49,321 nucleotides of DNA from Ministeria vibrans ATCC 50519 (GCA_943704425.1 CALSCP010001260.1:15862-65182), one strand, 5' to 3'; shown: positions 31,602-40,325, counted from the first letter of the stretch. Notes: generated from the sequence alone by a model not told the origin. Program-made: numbers and translations.

Positions 31602-34600
31602 TATAATAGTGAATGTCAGAAAGAAAAAAATTAACTAACCGTTCCGTTTCACCCACCACTTGTGAAGATTTAGATTGCACACCAGAGCCTGCCCAGTGCG
31701 ACGCACAAGCTCTGCTCTCACCACGTCTCCGTCTCGGTATCGCTCAGGGTGTTTGGCGACACTTTCGGGAAGGAAGAGTGGACGGAATGCGTCGGTGGGG
31801 TGTGCGGGTACCACCACAGCAGAGCCGCGCCAACCCCACCGCAGAGTGCGCGTCGACTCACACACAGTCTCGGCCAACTTCGTCCACGTCGCCCCGCACC
31901 TGCCTGGCGCCTCACTCAGCAATTCCACACGAATGAACCGCTCGTTGCTGCTGAGTCGAAGTCGCACAGGGACACATCCGTCCATGGCAAGTGCATTGGT
32001 GCATCGTTGAGTCGCTTCGATGGGACTGTCAGGCGGACATGCGCGCCACAGTGCCACCACCACCAGATGAAATGTGGCGAGGGACACGGGAAGCACCTCC
32101 CAGTCGCCGGCGGCACTGCTTATCATCTGGTAGAGGAACAGAACAGCAGGGGCGGGCGAGGCGCTGGAGGAGAAGGAAGCGTCGTCGGGCAGCAGCATGG
32201 GCACCAACAGCAAGTCCCCGTGACGCCTCGCCAGACTCAGGTGCTCCAGACACTCCATGAACGTGCCAACGTCACCCACATCACCGCCACAGAGTAGGGG
32301 GTCCTCGCTGTCTTTGGCTGCCGTCCACACGAGCCACTCCGCCGCTTCGAGGGGAAATCCCGCCGCAGACGTTGTGCGCGACTCGTCCAGTCTTTGTAGG
32401 ATTTTCTCTGTGCGGGTCAGATCGGAAGCACGACCCGCCTCGACGACTTTCTTGAGCATGTCCAGGGCGCGGGTGCTTGACGCCTGTCCCCATTGCGCCA
32501 TCACCACCGAGCAGAGCAGTTCTAGCGCCGCAATCAGATGAGGGATGTCAAAGACGACCGTGTCCGTCTCGCGCACATCTTGAGACGTCGCGTTCTCACG
32601 GCACACCACAATGTCCGCGGCGGACTCCAGATAGGGTACCAATTCAGTGCGAATCATTGAGTCGTCCAAAACCAACGAAGAGAGAGTGATGCGAGGGTCG
32701 TCGTTGAGAACGAGTGAGCCCAGATCTGACACGCGCGACATGAGAGCAATCTTCTTCTCTCGTGCGCGGCGCCCAATCAAGTCTTGCGCACACACATACT
32801 CCATGGGTAGAGTACGCGGGCGCACAGCATCATGCATCGCCTTTGAAAGTTGTCCTAGTCCAATCCTTTTCTTGCTGCCAACTGCAAAGAACGCGAGGGG
32901 GGTGGGGGCGCTTGGTCGCATGAGGTGATTACCCAAGACCACGCCGACAAGCCGGAAGATCGCATCTGAGACTCTCTGGAGGAGAGCGGCTGGGGCTGTG
33001 TCGTTGGGAAAAGTGTCGAGGTGGGTGGCGACGATGATGACTTTGAAGTAGGAGTGCTTTGTGTCGGGGACTTGGTGCATGATCATGTGCGCCCACTTGG
33101 AAATGTGCTCGTACTGGCGCTGGGCGGTCGTTGGGTCAGACATGGCGAAGAGATCAAAGACGATGAGGTAGAGGGACTCGGAGCCCATGAAAAGGGCCGG
33201 GAGGGAGTCAAACATCGCTTCGCCTGAGAGGGAGAACATGAAGAGTTGAGCACAAGGTAAAGAAAAAGAAAATGAGAGTATAAGGGAAAGAAACCAAAAG
33301 TAGAGAGACATCAAGGGAGGATAGAAAAGGGACAAAGATACAGAGAAAGTTCAAGGTTCAAGACTCGGAGAGCGAGAGAAATAGTGTGCGCGTGCTTAGT
33401 GTATCGTTAGTGTGTGTGCTTAGTGTGACTAGTGTGTGAGTTTAGTGTGTATGTGTGTTAAGTGTGCGTGTGTGCTTAGTGTGTGTGAGTGTGCTTAGTG
33501 CTTAGTGCGTTGAGTGTGCGCTTAGTGTGCGGGTGTGCTTAGTGTGCGGGTGTGCTGTGTGCATAGTGTGTGTGTGTTTAGCGTGTGTGAGTGTGTCCAA
33601 GTGCGTACGCTTAGTGCTTAGTGCGTGTGCTCAGTATGCTTAGTGTGTGCATGTGCATGGGAAGAGGTACAGACCAGAAAACAGCAAAAAGAAAGTCAAA
33701 GATGAAAAAAAAATACGCATACCGGCAAAGTCAAAGGTCTCAAGGTCGATGTGGCCCTCGCGCAAGTCAGACTTGAGAAGAGTAAGAACGGTTTGCATAG
33801 TGGCGCTGATGATATGCGGCTGCGTGGGTGTCTCTTTTTCCATGAGAGAGGGAGTCGGGACTCGGATGTGCGGTGAGCAGCGCGTAGCAGGCGGGTTTGA
33901 CGATGAGGAGGGGGATGCCGAACGTGTTGCTTGTGGAGCGGGTGTCAGGGAGTTATTGTCCTGTGCGACAGCCGCATCAGTCACTCCGCTCTCCTCCGGC
34001 ACTGAGATGAGACTTGCTACGTGAAACTCGTCCTGGGGCACTGACTTGAAAAGACCTGTACGGCCATCGAAGGTCATGCGTAGTCGCTTCATGCGGGTCG
34101 CCACTGAGCGATCCATTAGGTTGGGGAGAGAGTTACCCTGCAGGGCCGCAAACAGAGCAGTCTTGCCGGCAAGGACAGCACCCAGAGAGAGTAATTTGAT
34201 TGAGCGGTGATGAACAGAGCCACGCTGGAGAGCAGCATGAAATGCACATTGATACGGGTCTATTATCACAGGTTAAGTCAAAAACAATTCAGGCTTAAAT
34301 TCAGGACCTTTCGCGGCTTCGAACTGCACAAAAAACGCCTTTGAAGCTTTCTTCCATTGCGCGCGGTCTGCAATCCACAACGTCATGACAAAGCAATCGA
34401 CACAACCCTACTTACCAACTAGAAAAGGTTCATTTGCGCATTGTGAGTGTTTTTCAAACTTACCAACTAAGAAAATGCAAAGAACATCACAAGAGTGCAA
34501 ACCACAGTCCAAATCAGTCACTCACAATTTCTCACTATTCACAAACTTACCAACTACGACAATGCAAAGAACATCACAAGAATGCAAATCACAATCCAAA

Positions 34601-36990
34601 TCAGTCACTCACAATTTCTCACTATTCACAAAACTTACCCCCTAAGACAATGCAAAGAACATCACAAGAATGCAAATCACAGTTCAAATCAGTCACTCAC
34701 AATTTCTCACTATTCACAAACTTACCAACTAAGACAATGCGAAGAACATCACAAGAGTGCAAAACACAGTCCAAATCAGTCACTCACAATTTTTCACTAT
34801 TCACAAAACTTACATTCTAAGACAATGCAAAGAACATCACAAGAGTGCAAACCACAGTCCAAATCAGTCACTCACAATTTCTCACTATTCACAAAACTTA
34901 CCAACTACGACAATGCAAAGAACATCACAAGAATGCAAATCATAGTCCAAATCAGTCACTCACGATTTCTCACTATTCACAAAACTTACATTCTAAGACA
35001 ATGCAAAGAACATCACAAGAATGCAAATCACAGTCCAAATCAGTCACTCACAATTTCTCACTATTCACAAAACTTACCACCTAAGAAAGACAATGCAAAG
35101 AACATCACAAGAGTGCAAATCACAGGCCAAATCAGTCACTCACAATTTCTCACTATTCACAAAACTTACCCTCTTAGACAATGCAAAGAACATCACAAGA
35201 GTGCAAACCACAGTCCAAATCAGTCACTCACAATTCCTCACTAATCACAAAACTTACTCGCTAAGACAATGCAAAGAACATCACAAGAGTGCAAATCACA
35301 GTCCAAATCAGTCACTCACAATTCCTCACTAATCACAAAACTTACTCGCTAAGACAATGCAAAGAACATCACAAGAGTGCAAACCACAGTCCAAATCAGT
35401 CACTCACAATTTCTCACTATTCACAAAACTTACTCCCTAAGACAATGCAAAGAACATCACAAGAGTGCAAATCACAGTCCAAATCAGTCACTCACAATTT
35501 CTCACTATTCAAAAAACTTACATTCTAAGACAATGCAAAAAACATCACAAGAGTGCAAATCACAGTCCAAATCAGTCACTCACAATTTCTCACTATTCAC
35601 AAAACTTACCACCTAAGAAAGACAATGCAAAGAACATCACAAGAGTGCAAACCACAGGCCAAATCAGTCACTCACAATTTCTCACTATTCACAAAACTTA
35701 CTCCCTAAGACAATGCAAAGAACATCACAAGAGTGCAAACCACAGTCCAAATCAGTCACTCACAATTTCTCACTATTCACAAAACTTACCAACTAAGACA
35801 ATGCAAAGAACATCACAAGAGTGCAAATCACAGTCCAAATCAGTCANNNNNNNNNNNNNNNNNNNNNNNNNNNNCTCCCTAAGACAATGCAAAGAACATC
35901 ACAAGAGTGCAAACCACAGTCCAAATCAGTCACTCACAATTTCTCACTATTCACAAAACTTACTCCCTAAGACAATGCAAAGAACATCACAAGAGTGCAA
36001 ATCACAGTCCAAATCAGTCACTCACGATTCCTCACTATTCACAAAACTTACCAACTAAGACAATGCAAAGAACATCACAAGAGTGCAAATCACAGTCCAA
36101 ATCAGTCACTCACAATTTCTCACTATTCACAAAACTTACTCCCTAAGACAATGCAAAGAACATCACAAGAGTGCAAACCACAGGCCAAATCAGTCACTCA
36201 CAATTTCTCACTATTCACAAAACTTACCAACTAAGGCAATGCAAAGAACATCACAAGAGTGCAAATCACATTCCAAATCAGTCACTCACAATTTCTCACT
36301 ATTCACAAAACTTACTCCCTAACATAACGAGCCAGAGTAGCGAATCAATACAAACTCGTGTCAGGTATACAGTCAAATAGCCCATATATCAACATAGAGA
36401 ATCTTACAGTCTACAGAGAGGTCAGGTCGTTAGAGAATTTCAAACGAGCATTTCCTCTTACAAACTGCAAACCACACAACGCCACCGATTCAAGCAAAAT
36501 AAAAATACGTTAGAACAGAACACTATCCATGATCAAGCAAGTCACGAACCTCCTACAGACAAGTTTATTGTTTTAGTTCGCGTCGACCAAACCAAACCGA
36601 CTTTCGCTTTACTGGCACAGAGATTGTTGAGAGACGGCGCGAATCCCTTATTCCCTTTATACGTAATTTCCTCCAGGTGGTCTCGCAACTGCAGAATGGC
36701 TGTTGGGAGCGTCCTGAGCTGGCAATTCCCGACGTCAAGCAACTTCGTCCCGAAAAACAGTCGACCCGTGAGAACCACTCGCCTTTCTCCCCCCTTTCCC
36801 ATACCTTAAGCTTCTTGAACTCTCCGATCCAGTCGGGAAGCACGCGAAGCGGGTTGCCTGTCAGCAGCAATTCCTGTAGAGTATCGGCAAGAACACGAAT
36901 TTCGTCTGAGAGAGAAGTGAGCCCCATCTCCCTCAGGTTTAAGGAATGGGACATTTGGGCTTCATGAATGCGTTCCTGTATAGAAGGCAT
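30714..36990 (-). CDS. Roco GTPase with C-terminal caspase-like domain (LRR-Roc-COR-caspase)
   Basis: Exons in phase: 36990-36805, 36742 to about 36550, a chain of 3-nt candidate microexons, a 60-nt exon 34367-34308, then 34259-33723, 33223-31640 and 31555-30714; about 1,150 residues. The N-terminus has LRRs (LSDEIRVLADTLQELLLTGN, IGEFKKLK-LLDVGNCQLRTL). The Roc domain has the P-loop GAVLAGKT after ALQRGSVHHRSIKLLSL, a Ser/Pro insertion, the switch-II DFAGE split by an intron, LYLIVFDL, and THLD for base recognition. COR follows (VPYLESAADIVVCREN, TDTVVFDIPHLIAALELL, DLLLVPMLLPD). After a phase-1 intron (31556-31639) the frame runs into a caspase fold: HVSVLIVGVSRY, catalytic His in HLIGHGAED (codon 31263-31265) and catalytic Cys in FCDFCNSGVF (codon 31107-31109). 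Roco proteins usually end in a kinase or nothing. A GTP-controlled protease is inferred. The donor ending LRR exon 2 (GTTCGT) is weak and uncertain. Confidence 0.85.
31570..31602. repeat. (AAT)n microsatellite in the COR-caspase intron
   Basis: AATAAT repeats within the 84-nt intron that separates the COR exon from the caspase exon. Confidence 0.85.
33380..33660. repeat. Degenerate TGTGTGCTTAG minisatellite in the Roc intron
   Basis: The 499-nt intron splitting the Roc DFAG motif (33224-33722) contains many copies of short phrases such as GTGTGCTTAGTGTG, 12-30 bp apart, on the plus strand. Nothing coding. Confidence 0.75.
34411..36464 (-). repeat. Tandem array of intron-like 88-bp units separated by 3-nt candidate microexons
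   Basis: On the gene (minus) strand each unit reads AG-NNN-GTAAG, then about 75 nt of nearly constant sequence with a branch-point-like GACTGAT, then a T-rich TGTTCTTTGCATTGTCTTAG. Triplet starts on the plus strand: 34416, 34464, 34551, 34639, 34726, 34814, 34902, 34990, 35078, 35170, 35258, 35346, 35434, 35522, 35610, 35702, 35790, (gap) 35876, 35964, 36052, 36140, 36228, 36316, 36408, 36462. Gene-strand triplets are TTG eight times, GGA six, AAT three, GTG two, CGA two, and AGG, GGG, ACT, TTT once each. Spacing is 87-88, or 92 in the two GTG units, which have 4 extra bases in the pyrimidine tract. The outermost introns are unrelated in sequence and 45-89 nt long. Confidence 0.9.
35847..35874. 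other. Run of 28 N: assembly gap inside the array
   Basis: The flanking sequence predicts 30 missing bases if just one unit is interrupted, so the gap is close to unit-consistent. Nonetheless the true copy number of the array at this point is unknown, as repeats of this identity commonly collapse. Confidence 0.95.
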
Positions 36991-37099
36991 GTCTATGTGA
37001 CAAAGAAACTGAGAAAGATATAACTGATAAGTGATAACTGATTAAATACGTAATAAATGATCGATACAAACCAGACCTTGTTTATTATTAATTTTCTTT

Positions 37100-37600
37100 T
37101 TTATGTCCCTCTCAGGATATGGTGTGTCTGGTGCCTATCGCGTCACTTGTCTGGTCAATGGTCATCATCCAACCTGTGCTCGCTTTTTTTTATGCTCCTG
37201 TAGCTTAACAAGTGGTTCTGAGGTGTTTGTGATTGTGATTGATAATCCCCTGTGACCCTGCCAGTGGACTGCTTTGAGAAACAATGTTCGGTTTGAGAAA
37301 ACAACTCTATTGGTTTGTACGTTCTAAGCTCGAGTATTCTTGAAGGCCGCTGCATGCTTTTTTTTGCCGCTGCATGCTTGCAAGGTTCAACAGACACCTT
37401 ATGGTGTCAGACATAAGCTTTCACTCGAGGTATGGCGTACCATTGCGATTGCCTCACTCGATAGCGACGAGACAGCACTCTGACCTGCCATTGTTCTCCT
37501 ATGTTATCTGTAGAGTTTTGGTTGAGCTTGCAAGGCGATCTCATATTGGCTGTGTTTTTGTGTAGTGACTGTATCATAAAGGTGTGCGTGTGGGAGTTTG
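37100..37600. repeat. Second copy of a dispersed repeat (matches 12371-12786)
   Basis: GTGCCTATCGCGTCACTTG (37129), ATGCTCCTGTAGCTTA (37191), GGTTCTGAGGTGTTTG (37212), GGCGTACCATTG (37433) and GTGACTGTATCATAAA (37564) correspond in order to similar phrases at 12380-12790. This suggests an old interspersed element of at least 400 bp, without a coding region that I can see. Confidence 0.6.
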
Positions 37601-37603
37601 CCT

Positions 37604-37982
37604 TTAGCGCGGAAATTAAAATACGCACACTAATACGGCTCGTCTCGGGCAAACCGCGCGTCCCCGTCCCAAATGCTTGCCATTCTCATGCTCTGTCTCT
37701 TACGGCAGTTCAAGGTGGTGCCGCTAAAAAAAATCAATAATAATGATGCTTCGCATATTATTGATTTTTTCCGCTGGGCGACGACGTCTGCCACCTTCGT
37801 ACTGCTCCGTGTTGTTTAATTATTAAACTTTCAGGTGACTTTCATTGATATAAGCCAACATAAGACCCTCAGTCTTGATGAAGTTTTCAATACAACACTG
37901 CCTGTCACTAGCAGCATTGCTGACTGAGAAAACCCGACGCACCCATCTCTTTCACACCCAGCCTGACATGTAGGCGATCTGT
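37604..37982. other. Gene-free flank of the LINE relic
   Basis: Contains a hairpin-like AATCAATAATAATGATG...CATATTATTGATTT around 37732-37769 and, at about 37826-37905, a segment (AAACTTTCAGGTGACTTTCATTGATA, then CAACACTG) that recurs at 39022-39082. No gene. Confidence 0.6.
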
Positions 37983-38700
37983 ATGGCATTGTGGTATAGC
38001 AACCCCGTCCAGGAGCTGGTCATCTGGACGGACAATGAGGCGGCAAGGAAGGCAGCCAATCAGCTGCTCACGGACGCCGCAGAGCACATGGACGACAGGA
38101 CAAGAAGGCCGCCGGATGAAGGCGGCTCAAGGGCGGCGCTACGGCAGGCCCCTGTGACAACAGCCCTCCTGTGAAGAGCAGCGCAGCAGCGTTGCGCTCC
38201 GACCCGAGTGGAGCACGTGAAGGCACACGTACAGCCTCCAACTCGACAGGAAGAGGCGTGGAACAACAGGGCAGACGCACTGGCCAGACGACGGGCTCGC
38301 ACAGTCCCGCTGGAGCCGGACATGCTTCCCATTGGCGCGATGATTGCTTCGAGTAGACTGATGATGTACACTTGTGTGGCACGCGATGACGGCAGAATGA
38401 CACTCGCGATCGACGAGCCCATTTCGGACAAGCTGACGGCGAACCTTGAGCGGCGTTTGTGGAGGCAGTGGGGCCAATATATATTACAAGGCACGGTGGT
38501 GCGCGGCGGTGGGTTGCGGGCTCTTCCCGACAAAGCGAAGGTTCTGACTTTAATCTGTTGTATGACAGTCTACCGGTAGCGAGCGTAGAGGGCCTTGCGC
38601 AGTCGACAGCATGTAAGTACTGTGCGACAGTGGAGACCACCGCGCACATCTTTGAGTACGGTGCCCAACCCTTCTTACTCCAACTGCTCGTGTGCGGAAG
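37983..38700 (+). pseudogene. Degenerate non-LTR retrotransposon (LINE) 3' end: RNase H and zinc-knuckle remnant
   Basis: The frame starting near 37983 reads VQELVIWTDNEAARKAANQL, the TD(S/N) core of a retroelement RNase H. After one in-frame stop (38172-38174) the same frame gives VEHVKAHVQPPTRQ and WNNRADALARRRA, the VKAH...N.RAD.LA end of RNase H. Then follow LRRLW-like helices. About 38545 the frame shifts and yields ACKYCATVETTAHIFEYGAQ, matching the Cys-Cys-His-Cys motif found at the C-terminus of many LINE ORF2 proteins. The stop and frameshift make it non-functional. No reverse transcriptase domain is present in the window. Confidence 0.75.
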
Positions 38701-38702
38701 GG

Positions 38703-38905
38703 TTTTTTTTTTGGAAGTCCTAGGGCAAAACCTTCATTGTACAAGACAATCTAGCCATCCGAAGTGGCTGCTTCACCCCCGCATGAGCCGAAACGGATAT
38801 CCCGAGAGATTTTTTTTTTGGAAAACCTAGGATGAAAGCTTCATTGTACAAGACAATCTAGTCCTCCGAAGCGGCTGCTCCATCCCCGCATGGGCCGAAA
38901 TGCAG
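38703..38905 (-). mobile_element. Two tandem copies of a short A-tailed (SINE-like) element
   Basis: Two copies about 107 bp apart. On the minus strand each reads TTCGGC-CATGCGGGG..., GCAGCC, CTTCGGA, CTAGATTGTCTTGTACAATG, AAG, a CCTAGG box, then TTCC followed by A9-A10. The A-run at the 3' end suggests retroposition. They lie right after the zinc-knuckle of the LINE relic, in the opposite orientation. Confidence 0.6.
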
Positions 38906-38999
38906 AGCCATTCACCCAAGCAAGTAAGCCCTGAGGCGTTCACTTCCTGAGTGGCGCCACATGGGCCGATCATTAAGGTCGGTCAGGAATGAGTGTGAT

Positions 39000-39109
39000 G
39001 ACCAACCCGCCCTTTTTTAATTAAACTTTCAGGTGACTTTCATTGATACAACAAGCCAACATAATCTTGATTACAACACTGTCTATCTAGTACTAGACCA
39101 ACCCGCCCT
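39000..39109. mobile_element. 82-bp insertion flanked by a 14-bp direct repeat
   Basis: GACCAACCCGCCCT occurs at 39000-39013 and again at 39096-39109. The 82 bp between them begins with a T-run and TTAATTAAACTTTCAGGTGA and resembles a segment at about 37815-37905. Flanking duplication of host sequence and a second genomic copy are the marks of a transposed element; it has no coding capacity. Confidence 0.65.
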
Positions 39110-39990
39110 GCACTTGGTGTCTAGTTGTTAACAGGTCGTCGGCCGTGACGCGTCGCAACCCAGCCTACGCTCGCAAAGATGCAGTAGCGGCTGCGAAGTA
39201 GGTCCTAGAGGCGGCGTATGAGCACTACAGGGAGTGGCAACGGCACCAGCAGAGCCCCTGCAGGATGTCTGCTGCCTGTTACTGGTGTTTTTATTTCCTA
39301 TTAATTCATCTTTTTCTGTTTTTCCTTCAATTATTTCCCTTCCCCTTTTCGCATTATCCTTTTTCCTCTTTCCTTCTCCCATTTTCATGCGAGTTGTTAT
39401 TAATTATTAGCTGCTGAGCGTTTAATCGGTTCACTGTGCCTTTTTTCAGGTAACCTTTTATTGCAAGGTTATGCGGTGGTGAAGCAGCCGGTGCGGGTTT
39501 AATCGATTAGATTGCGAATGAAGCTTTTGCTATTAACAAACCATAGCTATGAAAATGAGCTGTGACGAACTCAAATGTTCCCCATATGAAGTGCCATCTC
39601 TGCAGATCCCTCGCGCACGTCCGGACATAGGGCTTGCGCATTTAATTAATTAAATATTTCCATATGCACATCCTCGATCAAATGGCAAATAATTATGTTG
39701 TATTTCGCATTATACAATGTTTATATTGAAATTGTTTGTGATATATTTCGCGCAATATCAACGACGGCAATTATTATGTAATTGAATCGCTATGAGAGGC
39801 GAAATAATTCTAAGTATTTGTTTAGACACGGCTTATAATTAATTATTGACAATCACTAAACGTTTCAAAATCGCCTGACTTGCTTGCTGTGTTCCTAATT
39901 GGGGTTAACCCTAGGGGTGCATGCAGTCTAATTAGCCACAGACTAAGTACTTACTACTCTACGTAAATTTAAATAGCTTTGCCTGAGGGA
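39110..39990. other. Gene-free AT-rich stretch with relics
   Basis: 39137-39290 can be read on the plus strand as a short retroelement-like piece (YARKDAVAAAK, one stop, VLEAAYEHYREWQ). At 39474-39533 the sequence GTGAAGCAGCC...TAGATTG...AATGAAGCTTTTG is a diverged plus-strand relic of the short A-tailed element seen at 38703-38905. The remainder (39540-39990) is AT-rich with no features. Confidence 0.55.
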
Positions 39991-40106
39991 ACTTCAAAAA
40001 AGAGGCGGTGAAAAACGCTCAAGAGTAGTTGTTGCAACGTACCAACCAACCAGAACCATGCCAAAAGGAATGGAAACTAGTGATGCTCCGGCCAACAAAA
40101 TGAGAG

Positions 40107-40108
<2 letters not shown>

Positions 40109-40172
<64 letters not shown>

Positions 40173-40207
40173 AAAAAGAGAGAGAGAGAAAAAAAAAAAA
40201 AAGAAAA

Positions 40208-40248
<41 letters not shown>
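40109..40248. repeat. (GA)n with internal poly-A runs
   Basis: GA dinucleotides interrupted by A7-A13 runs. It lies at the 3' side (minus-strand sense) of the second LINE relic. Confidence 0.9.
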
Positions 40249-40251
<3 letters not shown>

Positions 40252-40325
40252 CTGTTGTTGTTGCTTTTTTTTTCGAAGTCCTAGGTCAAAAGCTTCATTG
40301 TACAGGACAGCTGTTGTTGTTGCTT
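40247..40325 (-). mobile_element. Tiny A-tailed insertion with about 19-20-bp target-site duplication
   Basis: The sequence GACAGCTGTTGTTGTTGCTT is present at 40247-40266 and at 40306-40325. The roughly 40 bp between are, on the minus strand, GTACAATGAAGCTTTTGACC, TAGGACTTCG and an A-run: the 3' tail of the short element at 38703-38905. This is a 5'-truncated retroposed copy inserted into the second LINE relic. Confidence 0.72.

Noticed and set aside
33380-33660. Telomeric or regulatory GT-rich element
   Set aside because: It is a degenerate GTGTGCTTAG minisatellite inside an intron with no telomere-type repeat order.
34385-36380. Long overlapping open frames on the plus strand through the 88-bp repeat, reading as a repeated peptide containing ISHSQFLTIHKTY
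   Set aside because: The unit is 88 bp (not a multiple of three) and simply lacks stops in several frames, so the same peptide appears in all frames. There is no start context, family or codon pattern, and the array lies inside a minus-strand gene whose splice consensus explains the conserved bases.
34411-36464. CRISPR-like array (regular repeat with variable spacers)
   Set aside because: The variable part is only 3 nt and the conserved part about 85 nt, the reverse of repeat and spacer sizes. The genome is eukaryotic, with no Cas genes nearby.
34411-36464. Ordinary intronic minisatellite with no coding meaning
   Set aside because: Not fully excluded, but it does not explain why the AG and GTAAG flanks are invariant while only the three bases between them change, nor why unrelated sequences at both ends show the same AG-NNN-GTAAG arrangement.
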